This document shows, piece after piece, positions 9,964 to 21,599 of a stretch of 64,000 nt of DNA. The stretch's first letter is position 1; each line of letters begins with the position of its first letter. This stretch comes from Panaeolus papilionaceus (lineage: Eukaryota > Basidiomycota > Agaricomycetes > Agaricales), in the NCBI GenBank assembly GCA_015501605.1, contig JADNRZ010000014.1, positions 992,001-1,056,000 of the forward strand, written 5' to 3'. Under the pieces are notes generated by a model. The model was not told where the DNA came from. It worked only from the letters and a program-made list of their open reading frames with translations, and ran no database searches. The position numbers and the translations under genes are program-made.

Positions 9964-11242
9964 CTGCAGTGCGCTCCACAAAACGACAACTTTTCTGGGT
10001 CTTGTATGGAAGTTTTGAAGGCTCTTCTGGTGCTGTGGGTAGCTGACACCTACTTGCCTTTTTATTGATAATTCCACGATCCCAAAGTCGTCCGCCGCTG
10101 TCACGCAGAACCTTTTTTGCGCATTGGATATTTGATTTTGTGTAATTTAACCTGGTAAGTCTCTTCCCAAAATATGGTGGTCTCAGTACGCCACCCCATC
10201 TGGGGCTTTATTATCATTCTATGGTGCTTTAGCTTGCCTTTCTGAGATCAATTCCTATAGGTGTCTGCGACTGCCTGTGGTCTAGGCCATGGAGAGCTAA
10301 GCAGAGTTAAGCAGGGCGCACATTTTGGCTATAGACCACATTGGTCCTATATTCAATAACACTACCAACGCATCAAAGTTTTGAATGCCGGGCGACATTC
10401 TAGATGATCTGGGATGATATCACTGGCTGTGGGTTCCTGATGATAAGTATCGAGTTTATGCACAATAACCAGGGGAACATCTGCCAGCTTGTCTTGATGA
10501 CAAGTTGTTTCTAAGCGAAGCAAATGCTTACGCCTACCAGTTGAGCTGACCGTTTCTTTCCACCTTCCAGAATCTGAGAACTTGGTCACTCTTGCGCCGC
10601 AGATCATTTCCATCATTTCGTGCCTTGGACTTCTTTTTACGATTAATCGATGGCCCGTCGAGGTTGTTGACATTCTTTCTTGGACGATGATGTGTCACAG
10701 GCGCGCAAGGATGGGCCCAGCGGATCCGCAAACGACTGAAATTATGGGAATTCCACATGTATCTGAAACAGATCTTATGAGGGAATGAGATGCAATACAT
10801 ATCTCCCTCGTTTCCAGATTTGATCCAGTGAAGAGATTCGGATGGTATGGGGTAGCCTGGGTAGGTTGGGTCCTGATTCAGATCACACGGTTTGCTCCAT
10901 CTGAACTCTGACAGTACTATTTCCGGAGGTTAGACAAGCTTTGAAGCATGTCGGACAGCATAAGAGGGGCAATGGTCCATAAGCGACACTTTGTCATTCC
11001 TTGCCCCTTCTCGAGATACAGTTTTTGAATATTCTAACTCTACTGTTGCCGTCACAGCCCATCCTGTCCAGAGGAGGGCTATTTCATAAAAGTGCAATCA
11101 GTGGCATCTTCCGCAGTTGTCGCTCTTACAGCCTTCTTTCCTCAGACGTAACTCCTCGGATAACGTCTTCGCTATAAGGCTCTCGTTTGCTCGTCGCTCG
11201 GTTTCTCTACACGCCCGTTTTCCTCTCGCTTCCATCCCCTCC
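9964..11242. other. gene-free interval
   Basis: No gene is supported. Overlapping minus-strand frames at 10362-10673 and 10534-10800 lack any recognised motif. An imperfect hairpin (stem arms 10276-10289 and 10326-10340, TGTGGTCTAGGCCA against TGGCTATAGACCACA) is present. The last 150 bp are CT-rich and probably form the promoter of the amidase gene. Confidence 0.4.
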
Positions 11243-13447
11243 ATGGTTTTCTCTTTCTTCCAATCTGCACACCAGCGTGCATGGTGAGTTCCGGTCCCCC
11301 ACTTGATGATCAACATCCGCTCCTCGAGGCGTTCCTTCGCTGACACCCCCTCTTTTTCATTGTTTATTTAGCACCTGGAAGCAGAAGGAGCGGCAGTCAA
11401 AAATTGACTCGCTGCCCGCTGTTTATTCAGCACCACTCTCTTTGTCTGAGGAAAAAACCCACGCTCTTTCTCTCTCTCAACTTGTTTCAGAATGCCGTTC
11501 GGGCACAATTGCCCCATCCGATGTAATCATAGCGTATGGCAAAAAGGCTTTGCAGGCTCACGAAGTGACCAACTGTTTGACGGACATTATGTTCGATGAA
11601 GCTCTACTTATCCCATCTGTGGTGAATTGGGGACCCGGGGTCGACACTGAAGCCACCATCAGTGAGGGAGTTGCCCGCGAACGCTCTCTCTTGGGCGTAC
11701 CTGTCAGCATTAAAGGTGAAACACTGTTCATTCTCTTCTCGCAAACCATTGTTGATTTCATTCTTTAATGTGCAGATACGATCGACATTCAGGGGCACGA
11801 CTCTACGATCGGTTTTTCCTGCAATGTTGGGAAACCCGCAAAATCGTCCTCTGCGATCGTTCGCTTGCTGCAGGACGCAGGAGCATTAATCCATGCCAAG
11901 ACTACTGTTCCGCCTGGTTTGCTCTCCATTGAAACCGTTTCCGACGTCTTTGGCCGTACTACCAACCCATACAACCAATCATTCACCGCTGGTGCATCAA
12001 CGGGAGGAGGTGGGGCGATTGTGGCAAGTGGTGGGAGCAAAATTGAAATTGGCACCGATTTGGCTGGAAGTGTCAGGATCCCTTCCCATTTCTGCGGGCT
12101 ATGGACTTTGAAAGGCACTTCTGGGCGATTTCCCAGTTGGGGAACCGGAACGTCACTGAAAGGTTTACATTCCGTTCCGATTGTGGCTGCACCCATGGCA
12201 GGAAATCTCGCAGACCTGAAGGAGTTCTGGAAGCGCATTATTGAATGTGAGCCGTGGCAATACGATCACACTGTAAGTCCATTTTATCTTCTATTCATGT
12301 GAATATTTTTTCAAAATGTATGTTTTTTTCTAGTGCATTCCACTCCCCTGGCGACAAGCCGATCTGCAAGATGAAGGTCGCAAATTGAAGTGGGGCGTGA
12401 TGATGGAAGATGGTATGCCGTTGTAGAATTTGCATCCCCTTCAGCGACGTTTTCGACTAACAAATCGCCATTAGGCACCATCCCACCTTCCCCAGCATGC
12501 AAACGCGCTCTTTCTATGGTCATTGCCGCTCTCAAACGACAAGGACACGAAGTTGTTGATTTGTACGTTTTGACTGCTTCCTCCGCTCTTTCTGAACAGC
12601 TTGCTGAGGTCCGGTCCTATAATCAGCACCCCACCCGATGTTTCCGAAGGTCTCAACTTAGGCTACCAGCTTCTTTTCAGTGATGGAGGTCAGTACCCTT
12701 TTTAATTTCACTTTTATTGCGCTTAATATAACATGTCGACCTTCAAACTCCAGGCGAGCAAATCAAGAGCGCTATGAGCCCTGGAGAAAGAATCACCAAG
12801 ATTTCACAAGGTCTCCTTGACCTTCTTGGCTTACCCAGGTTCTTCAAGAAGATCATGTCGTTCCTCACACGTTCGAGCGATCCTCTTTCGAGTACTTTAT
12901 TCAAGATTATGCATAAGAAGACCGTTGTCGAAGACCGAAACAATGTTGCGCAAATCGATGAATACAAGGCTGAATGGCACAAGAAGTGGACGGAAGAGGG
13001 CCTTGACTTTGTCCTCACTGTTCCATACGCGCTCCCGGCCATCGAGCATGATGCTTCGGAGAAAACCACTCTCATGAGCGCAGGATATACGTTCCTCTTC
13101 AGCATGGTATGTCGTCTGAGACAAACTTCTCCCTTTTATGAGTAATACTCATTGCTCTCGTTTCATAGCTCGATTATAGTGCTGGCGTTCTTCCCGTTAC
13201 ATTCGTCGACAAGGATCTCGATGCACTACCCAAGGATTTCATGAAGTCTGCCGAGTACCAACGTTTTACCTCGATCGGGAAGTCTGCCTTCACTGCCTAC
13301 GATGCTACGAGAATGCATGGTCTCCCCATAGGCGTCCAAATTGTTGGGCGGAGATTTGAAGAAGAAAAAGTCCTCGAAGGAATGCAGCTCATAGAAAAGG
13401 CGCTACGCGACCAAGGATCCGTATTCTCCAACCGAGTCAAACTGTAA
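11243..13447 (+). CDS. amidase (amidase-signature / fatty-acid-amide-hydrolase-like, 580 aa)
   Basis: Eight exons (11243-11283, 11372-11715, 11776-12272, 12334-12412, 12475-12562, 12627-12688, 12754-13106, 13169-13447) sum to 1743 nt. The enzyme belongs to the amidase-signature family, which hydrolyses carboxamides to acid plus ammonia. The Ser-cisSer-Lys triad is present: Lys128 in V-S-I-K, Ser203 in G-A-S-T-G-G-G-G, and nucleophile Ser227 in G-T-D-L-A-G-S-V-R. The spacings of 75 and 24 residues equal those in mammalian FAAH (Lys142, Ser217, Ser241). The second Ser of the usual GGSS motif is Thr. The late H-G-L-P-I-G-V-Q segment is typical of the family. The start is placed in a 41-nt first exon encoding M-V-F-S-F-F-Q-S, since the frame needs it. 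The substrate could be acetamide-like or fatty amides. It converges on the LPMO gene. Confidence 0.92.
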
Positions 13448-14412
13448 TCCTGTTTTTCTTTCCAACTCCTCCAGCTTCTTGTTCGAGCATGTTTCTTAAC
13501 CGTTTTCCGCCTACGTCCTGATCCACATTCTTTTGGTAGACGCACTCTAAGTAATGCATAATTTTTCTTTGCACTTTTTCCAAACCCTTTCCTTTTCCAC
13601 TTTCTACATTTCTCATCAGTCCTTTCCTATACGCTATGCTTTTCAGATAACAAGTCGTGGTCATTACTTTCAGGGTTTCTTTTAGTGAAAATATTTTCAT
13701 AACCGTTTATTTGGTTCTGGTGTTTTGGTCCCTGCGTCACATTCCTTTGATGCCATTCCTTCGGGCTCCTTTCGTTTCTCATCTTAGCTCCGTATCCAAT
13801 TTATCTTTTAACTATTACCCATACGCCATACTGCCTTTCCTTACGGACGTTCGTTTTCGTGTAATTCGTAGTGTCAACCATACATTGTACATGTAATCAT
13901 AGTCGCAATTGTTCTGAGTCGTTCTCGTATTTCCCTGCCATATTCCAATGCAATTCAGTAACATGTTCCATATTCTCTTGCCACAAAAGGTCGTCGGAGT
14001 TATTCGATCTATATACTCTGTGCATTTGCTCCAACGTGTGTGTCACAAACTCTCCTTTGAAAACCGGCCCGATCCAGTGAAGCATGTTCAGAACACAATC
14101 TTCTCAAGTAACTAAATCTGTGAAATGTGACTAACTGAACCTCCCCAGCCTACATCCCAAAACGTTTCCAACAAAAAAGACGATCAACACATGCTCAAAA
14201 ATATTTCCACAGACGACAGAGCATTGAAAATTTCATTGAATGGACAAATGAATGCACGGGAATTGTTTGGAAAACGTTTCTTTGACAGTGAGGGACACTC
14301 GAAAGAAAGGTGATACAAATACAGTTGCAATTGAAGATATAAGTCAAGCCGAATTACATGCACTACTTAATAAAGAAATATTGGCGTAGGATGCCCCTGA
14401 GATCGTGATAAT
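13448..14412. other. intergenic region between convergent genes
   Basis: About 965 bp lie between the 3' ends of the amidase and the LPMO. The sequence is T-rich and polypyrimidine-rich on the plus strand up to about 13900. Short open frames on both strands show no domain. It probably holds the 3' untranslated regions of both genes. Confidence 0.4.
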
Positions 14413-15774
14413 TTAGAGGCACTGGGAGTAGTAGGCTACAAAAGATCACATTAATTATCACTTGAGATGAAGATCGGAGCACGGCACTTACGATTGGAGA
14501 CGACGCATTTGAAGGGGGAAACACAGCCAGTGGGTCCTGTGTATCCCTGTCCACCGCATTGGCCGTATTGTGGGACAGTTCCTGGAGTTGAGGTCGTGGT
14601 TGGCTGGGAACCTCCACCGTTATTGGTTGTCGAAGAGGGAGGAGCAGTGGTGGGTTGCTGAGGGGTGCCAGACTAGGAGATGGTAGGAGTGTTAATCATG
14701 AGTCATGAGAGGAGTCCTGACAGCAAATGTTCACTCACTCCGCTACCATAGAGAGGGGGCCCTGGGATCTTGTAGGTGGTCTGGGTCTTGGCCGAGTTAC
14801 TGTAGAGGTCGACGCTCACTATGAAATAGTCAAGGTTGAGAATTACGTTGGTCAGAAAGGGCAAATGCGAAGTACGTACGGCCTGGGTCGCTGTTGCTGT
14901 AGGCTCCAGGGAATGAGACGAGCTCTCCAGAGAGAGGAGCACGACTACCTCCACCCGTGATCTGAATCTGAGCACATTCTGGGTAGATTTGCTAGACGAG
15001 TAATGTCAAATTGAAGATTTGATCGTAGCAGAAACAGGACTCACGGCAGGAAGCGAGTGAAGGGCAATGGTCTCAAAGCGGAGGAGATAAGGTCCGTTGG
15101 GAACGCTGCTTGGGATGGTGGTCGTCCAACTGTTGTTGTTGTTGATCATTTGGCCAGCAGCCCATTGGCCGTTGCCCACTGTGCCAGAGAGGAGACCGGC
15201 CTCCTGAATCTTAAACTAATTCGAGAAGCAGAGCCTCAGTATAATTCACCTCCGTGAGTTTATTCAAGACATGCTTACCCATTTGAGTGACCTGGAGTTA
15301 ACACCGTTGCAACTTGAACCAGGGCATTGAGCCAAGTAGGTCAGCTGTGAAGAAAATCATTGGGATAATGCAAGCCTGAATCTAAACAAGCGGACGCACA
15401 ACTGGGCCTTGAGGGTGAGGCCAAGGGTTGTTCCAGTAGGCAGTGATGGCGGAGCCAGCAGTAACCGTAGCAGTCAGCTGTTGGGAATCAGGGAGAGCAG
15501 ATCCATCGTTGTTGCATGCTACAGTCGATGCGGAAGCGTCTTGAATGGGATCGCTATGGTGATGACGTGTTCAGTGACAAAAAAAGGGTGTGTGAGGGCA
15601 CTCGACATACAAGGTATTCCATTGTCTTTGGATGGTAACTTGACCCGAAGCGCTGTTGTAAGGCGCGAAGCCCTTGTAATACTGGCCACCAATTTTGTAG
15701 GAAAGGACACCACCGTGGGCAGCAACCTTCTGTGCACACAAGGCAAGAGCGAGAGAGACTGTCGAGAGAAGCAT
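14413..15774 (-). CDS. AA9 lytic polysaccharide monooxygenase with C-terminal CBM1 (316 aa)
   Basis: Eight exons (15611-15774, 15400-15553, 15279-15344, 15045-15215, 14880-14991, 14739-14818, 14492-14672, 14413-14435) sum to 951 nt. The protein is a secreted copper enzyme that oxidatively cleaves cellulose. A signal peptide ([19 protein letters not shown]) is followed by His20, the N-terminal copper-binding histidine after cleavage. The second copper His is His101 in P-H-P-Q-G-P. The axial site is Tyr188 in A-Q-I-Y-P-E-C, with nearby H181 and Q186. After a Thr/Pro/Ser/Gly-rich linker comes a CBM1 cellulose-binding module (about residues 282-316: Q-Y-G-Q-C-G-G, ending Y-Y-S-Q-C-L). Its last few residues lie in a 23-nt final exon. 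The architecture is typical of wood- or litter-degrading fungi. Confidence 0.95.
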
Positions 15775-15840
15775 TTTAGACGTGAAAATGCTGGGGAAAG
15801 TAGCTCGATCTTGTCGCGTTGAAAAGCCGCCTTCCCCGCC

Positions 15841-15846
15841 TTTATA
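15841..15846 (-). promoter_or_regulatory. TATA box of the LPMO gene
   Basis: On the minus strand the sequence reads GCTTATAAAGGCGGGG about 67-72 bp before the LPMO start codon. This matches the TATA-to-ATG distance seen at the HsbA genes here and suits a strongly regulated, inducible secreted enzyme. Confidence 0.6.
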
Positions 15847-17121
15847 AGCATGGGGCTGATCAATGTGCAACGTGGTCGGACTATTCAAACGCATAAATAT
15901 CGCATCTTTGGACGCGTCCTATGACGCAGGTCATGAAAAACGACAAGCCAATGGTAAACGATGCCGAAAGGAAGAAGAACATAGGATTCCAATGTGAGAC
16001 GAATATGCTCACGTTGGCTATTTGAACAGCAGAAAAAGTTATTTGCGACACTGGAACAGAGCAAACGGATGCCCTTGGTCGGACATAAGTCTATGAAGTC
16101 AGTCAGCTTTCCGGCAAAAATCCGATATTTATCGACTTTACCTGAGCCAAAATACATGATGCCGGATAAACTAAAAGCGTTCAGAATCGCCATGTCCATA
16201 CCGAATGAATTGGCCCGACACAACTTCTTTGCCATGCTTCATGACGTTTAATTGTCTATAATATATTGTCCCTCGTACCCCTCGTCGTAACTACGACTTT
16301 CCAAGAATAGAATAGGCTTGCCTAAAAATCCAAATCCATTAGCGCCCTATGACGATCAGAGCCAGTCCCACAAGGTATATATTTACCTCATTTGTCAGCA
16401 ATTATCCGACTGAATGCCAATCGCCTATTTTTAAAGGGTGCGAGCATCGAGTTGTGCTGTTCCATGTGACTGTGTAGAAGACAGCTCGTTAACGCTTGTT
16501 CGCCATATGAAGCCGTCTTCCTGCGTCTTGCATATGTCATTTTTAGGATCGTTGTATGAAAACGCCCGGGGTGGAGAATGATGGAGAATGATATGATGCT
16601 AAGTTGCCAACTCATCCCTGTGGACCGACCATGGCAGATCATTCGGCAGAGGGTTCTTCGCTGGCAAATTTGTCCATCGCGTTCCGCTCACATATAGATG
16701 TCAAACAAGAGCTAAGCCAAGTGTTGGTGCAAGATAGGGGCGGACCGGGTTCAATCCCAATAGGTTATTTGGCCGCTAAAAATAGCGTCAATGGCACATG
16801 GGCGTAAAATGGGCAGAGCACTCACTGATTCTGAACTTTTTTGAGTGCTCAAAACGGGGATTCTAGTCACGTTGCGTGATGGAGTGTTCCAGTAAATCGC
16901 GCTGTGTGATTCAGATAACATAATCATTTGACTAGGTTTGATTCCAACCACATCTAATCCCAAGCTGCTGGAAGACCCTTGTGCTCGCGAAGACAACCCA
17001 AATTTGCAACGAACATGAATAGGTGTGAATAAATTCTACCGCTTTGAAGTAGCTTGACCATAACACCTCCTAAATGTCACAGGGGTCCGATCATTCTGGT
17101 TAGCCGTCTTTTTCAGAGATA
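15847..17121. other. upstream region of the LPMO; no supported gene
   Basis: Open frames at 15994-16251 (+), 16388-16642 (-), 16604-16807 (+) and 16751-16996 (-) have no recognised motif and no convincing exon partners. The part nearest the LPMO is probably its regulatory region. Confidence 0.35.
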
Positions 17122-17419
17122 ATGAGTGCAATCATGATTCACGAACCTCTCTTCAAGACTATAGACGAAGCGGAGGTATGTCACTATAGGGTTACCCCTC
17201 ACAGATACTGATAGCATACCCCAGTATCTCATAGACCAACTGGTACGTCATGTCGCAGATGAGATGTAGAAATAATCCCAATCTCATGGGATGATATCCA
17301 TCGCTCTATAGCCGCCCCCTGCAGCAGATGATGATGAGCTGGTGAAAACGTTGAGGAAGCGCCTCCAGGATTTATTGGCTGATCTGCGCAAAGGCGCTGA
17401 GGGTGTTACACGAAAGTGA
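17122..17419 (+). CDS. small uncharacterised protein (59 aa, three exons)
   Basis: Exons 17122-17175, 17225-17242 and 17312-17419 join in frame through GTATGT..CCCAG and GTACGT..TATAG introns, giving 59 residues and a TGA stop. The middle exon is only 18 nt (Y-L-I-D-Q-L). The product begins M-S-A-I-M-I-H-E-P-L-F-K. It has a P-P-P-A-A-D-D-D-E linker and ends in a charged, probably helical segment (L-R-K-R-L-Q-D-L-L-A-D-L-R-K). There is no signal peptide and no cysteine. An acceptor-like TTTTTCAG just before the ATG leaves open a further 5' exon. I do not recognise the family; size and charge would suit a small subunit of a complex, but that is a guess. Confidence 0.6.
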
Positions 17420-17969
17420 TGTCTAGTTCATAATAGCTCGTTTATGGTAAGGTCATCTTTACTCTGCAGCCTTGGTGTTGGTGTCGGATAGGATCAGCTC
17501 ATTGCATTTTTTTGAAAGCAGGTAGCTTAGGAGTAGATATCGCGTCCCCGTCTGCTATTGCACTCGTCAGCATATTGCTACATTACAATGAAAATAATTG
17601 TTCTCAACTGTGGTGATCTGAAGGCAGCGTTTCCTTGTTGCCTGCACCATCGTCTTCCGGTCAGGTTTTAGCAACCAATTGACAGACATGGCTGGGCTTG
17701 GTTGTGATATGAAACCCTGTACATGGAAAATCTCGCCCACCACGTTGGCCTTTGCCGTGGCCTTCTGGTGCACTGTGGTCTCCGGCTGAGAGGTAGCCCC
17801 TTAAGACACAGAGGGAAAAGCATAGGAAATGAGGTAATGGCACAATGGTCTTTGTTCATCTACAGCTCGACACGTTACGGGATTGAAAGGAATACTGCAT
17901 CAACTCAATGTCAGAACTAATACAGGGTGAACGACGAGAAACCTACCAGTAAGTAATAAATCTTCACGA
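17420..17969. other. interval between the 59-aa gene and TRM44
   Basis: No gene is supported. It probably holds the 3' ends of two convergent transcripts. Confidence 0.4.
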
Positions 17970-19690
17970 TCAATGATCGCCTGCCTTTCCTTCAGGCTTT
18001 CTGGACTTAAATTGCCCTCTGGCGACAACTTCATCAATTATACTTTGTGCATTGCCCCTCCCTTGTTCAGCGTCAACCCTTTTCCGACCTATGCCCATAC
18101 ATGTCAAAAAATAATTTTTTCTTGGTGACATCTTTATACTCACCTATAAGGGCCCAATTGCGGGTACTGGGTATCCTCAAAGTTTCTGTTTCGATTTCCC
18201 ATCCACAATGCAGGGTAACAGAAGCAAGCCATATGCGGTAGGCTGAATATGAGCTTTTGTGGCTACCATCACCTCCAAGATTGAGCTTTTCTACAAAGTC
18301 AAAGTCGTCGGGTACTGGGTAGCTCGATGTCGACGATCGCTCAAATTTTGAATCAAAGGCCCAAGAGCAGCAAGGTATGGAGAGGTATCCCGAGGCGTCG
18401 TAAACAGAGGAAATGACAGGAACCCAGGGAGTTAATTCGTCGGCGTGATTGCCAATAATAAACACCTCTGGCTTAAAATAGTCACTTGTTTTGTCGTTGC
18501 TGCTGGGGTCGAAAGCGTATGTGTGGAGCCTCGTTTGAGTGGTTTCTGGGTAGTGTGACCACGACGTCCTAGCTCTTAAGTCAACGCCATAACCTTTGTA
18601 ACCTTCGCTCACGAGAATGTGGGTTAGTAATCCGTTCCCGCAACTATAAGCAGGATAAGAATAATAGACATATTTCTGTTAAAATGTAGCTTACCCGAAG
18701 TCCAGGAATCCGCCAGGTGGCTGAGGCCAGTTTTTCCAAGGCTCAGATGCGTCATCGGATACTGAGAACGCGTTGTCTGAAGAGAATGTGATTTTCCAAA
18801 GGAGCATCAAGTAGGTGGCAATGCCGATGTCCTGAAAATCGTTAAATTTTAGAGTAAGAGAAGTATAAAAACACGAACCTCAAATACGTGCTTCAAAGGG
18901 TCTGTCACCTCCTGCCACGTATCAACCAAGTGCTTATGGCGTTCCCGCATGACAAGATAAAAATCCTGATACACTTCCTTAGGGACTAGGCAATCATGTA
19001 TAACGCGTTTTTTGTAGTTGACTACAGCGCCCCACCCATACCGATGCAGTGTCTCCAAAAGTGCCAGAGAGGTGCGAAACAATCGCGAATCTGGGTCATA
19101 AGTAATTGCAGAAAGCGGACATACTTCAATGCGCAAGCTAGGTGGCTGAGTAGGCAGATAACGAAAGGCCAGGTGATGCACTTTTGGGTGATAGTAGGGT
19201 AGTTGTTCACCTGCTTTCACAACGGGTGTTAAAACCAGTGTATCTGGGGGGTGGTCCGCCGTCGGAAGCGAGTTATACATCGTACAATACTGCTCAAGGG
19301 ATGAGTCCCTTGCTGGTCGTCTGGGTAATAACCGGCGATGAATACATCGTATCATCTGCATGCCCTGTAAGGATGGAACGGCTGGGGGGAAGTCCGAGTC
19401 CGACGTGAGGTCTGTTATGACCTCTGACCTTAAGATGAGCGTCGAATTATACTCTGGGTGGTGTATAAGCTGCGTTATTGCGACTTCAAACTGGTCTCAA
19501 GGCAATGTCAACATACTTGCCATTGATTAAAGCCTGTGTGACAAGATTAACTCACGACTTCAAGCGGGAAATCAGCAGTGCAGCTGATGAGCGGGATCCA
19601 TGGCTCTTTCCCGTGATCCAATTTGCCGATGCTCAGGTCCTCAACATTGCATTGAACTGGATTATATTTTGGTCGTTCTGAACAGGCCAT
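17970..19690 (-). CDS. TRM44: tRNA (uracil-2'-O-)-methyltransferase Trm44 (500 aa)
   Basis: Five exons (19556-19690, 18879-19490, 18695-18831, 18144-18643, 17970-18088) sum to 1503 nt. Trm44 uses S-adenosylmethionine to methylate the ribose of U44 in certain cytosolic tRNAs, mainly tRNA-Ser. The Rossmann SAM-binding motif D-F-G-C-G-N-G is at 293-299, followed by G-Y-K-G-Y-G-V-D. Family-specific blocks are G-N-H-A-D-E-L-T-P-W-V-P, S-I-P-C-C-S-W-A-F-D, H-C-G-W-E-I-E, and R-I-P-S-T-R-N-W-A, close to the C-terminus. The C-terminus F-K-S-R-K-P-E-G-K-A-G-D-H also fits. The start is the ATG opening M-A-C-S-E-R-P-K in the first exon, which leads into W-I-P-L-I-S-C. It is a single-copy housekeeping gene in most fungi and makes a good synteny anchor. 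Confidence 0.93.
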
Positions 19691-21599
19691 CAGGGAAATC
19701 CAGACACTGGAGAACTAGTCGTCCTGTGTTGATATCTAGTCATGTATATTTAGTCGTCGAAATTGATAAAATAACCAAATTTAAATAATACCGGGGTTGT
19801 AAGTATCCAAAGATCGAGCCCTGGACAAGTCAGTCTATTATGGCTGTTCAAGCACGTCCAAAAGGTCGATGACACTGAACAGGGAGAAGAAACTACTTAA
19901 TTGAGCGTCCTTGACACCAGCGTCACAAATCAGGTGCTACGTGACACTTATCATGCTGTGTAAGCACATGAGACCAATAAACCTGATCGGGATATTGCAT
20001 TTATGACCCTTACGCGTCGCGCGACTCGGCATTCCTACTCCGATGTCCGGCGATATGACAGGAAGGCAGCATTACACCCCACCCATACACGCATCCTGGA
20101 ATTCACACCCTCCAAATAACTGACATCTTCTTTTCAGAAGCCAACTATATATGATACACACCAGACGCATGGAGACCAGGTGGAAATTAGCGAGACTTCG
20201 GATGCGACTCAAGTGACAAATGACAAGCTAACTCGCAATGGGCTTGCTACTCACATAGGCGCTAAACACCGCCTTTTGTACTTGTTACATGTATAAAGAT
20301 CTCAAATACTTGAAAGAGGATCCTTTCTGAGATGGTAACTACATTGAAAGAGAAGTCTAGGCAACATCAAGGAAGAGCTGTATCATTATATGTTTCTTGA
20401 AATTAAGTATCTGACGAGGTATAAAGGTCCCTATGTTTCTCACTAGAACGCACGGTCATGAGCACGGCAATCTGCATTACATTGTCCGCCAAATATAGAG
20501 TGTAGGAATCAAAGCAGCATTGATTTATTACCGACGGCAGCTCGAGTTGTTGAAGGTAAATATAGTGCACGGGCGTGTGCTCATCAGATTCCATTGCTGC
20601 CACCAGAATTAGAGAATTCCTTTGTGCGGCAAGAAAACACCACGGGACTGATTGTTTACGAGAATCTGGCACCTTTAAAGGTGCTGGTCCCCTAGTTTGT
20701 GGCAGGTTTCTGCCATCCCTCTAAGCTTAGAGTGAGATAGCGGATTATACATAGAATGCAAGTGAATGATCACCTCATGTTAATTCAAGAGACCCTCTAC
20801 TGGCCCCGAATTGAACAGCTTTCTAATGGATACAGTGGATCATTGCATTGGTCTGAGTGTCTTAGTGTAAGAATGTAGATAATCTGGTTGGGGGATTGCA
20901 TACTCCACGATGAGCAATGAATTCACGTCATATCGGTCTTGGTGTTGCCCTCAGGCAAAAACCCGAAAATTTTTTGAAACAAAAGAGACGCCCGTGCAAA
21001 TGAACTCGAACTCTACTGAACGCAGGGCAGATTTCAAGTAGGTTTCAGTCGTGAGTTCAACTGGTCACTTGGTGCTTTGTTCCGAGTTACTGTCTGAAGT
21101 CCTTGTGTCTCATCGCTGGGACAGAATTTCTTTCCGGGAGGGAGTGTTTCAATGAATTACTTTGATCGCATCAAATGGGCATTCATGAGAGGATATTTCC
21201 TGAAGGAGAAACCATTTTCCTGAACAGGACGTTGTTTCCCTGGCGGATGCTCGTTATCTAAGTATGTCTTTGTCATGACCAGCGTAATTGAATATCAGGC
21301 CTCCAAAAAATGTCCAGTCATCGACATATAAGTATTACGCTGACTTCGTTAAGCATGACCTTCAAATAAGCTGCCATTACGTGCTATGTAGGATGATAGC
21401 TAATCGAGCTGAATCGACATGCTTGAGGGACACCTTGGAACACCAAATGCATCATGTTTCTCCCACCGGAACCCACCAGGACCCCTAACCTTTCAAAATC
21501 GATTTAACCGTAATGAATGCTTATTCCATGAATATAAGTAAGGCGAGATGTACAGCCTTCTTCCACCAAAGACGTCCCTCTCTTTCCTGAACTTTACCC
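19691..21599. other. divergent intergenic region (1.9 kb)
   Basis: This lies between the start codons of TRM44 (-) and the flavodoxin-like gene (+). The open frames (for example 20403-20672 -, 21288-21488 +) have no recognisable motif. It should contain both promoters; no TATA box with the spacing seen elsewhere in the window was found. Confidence 0.4.

Noticed and set aside
10362..10800. Two overlapping minus-strand frames (103 and 88 codons)
   Set aside because: Charged, motif-free translations in two phases with no splice solution; not enough to call a gene.
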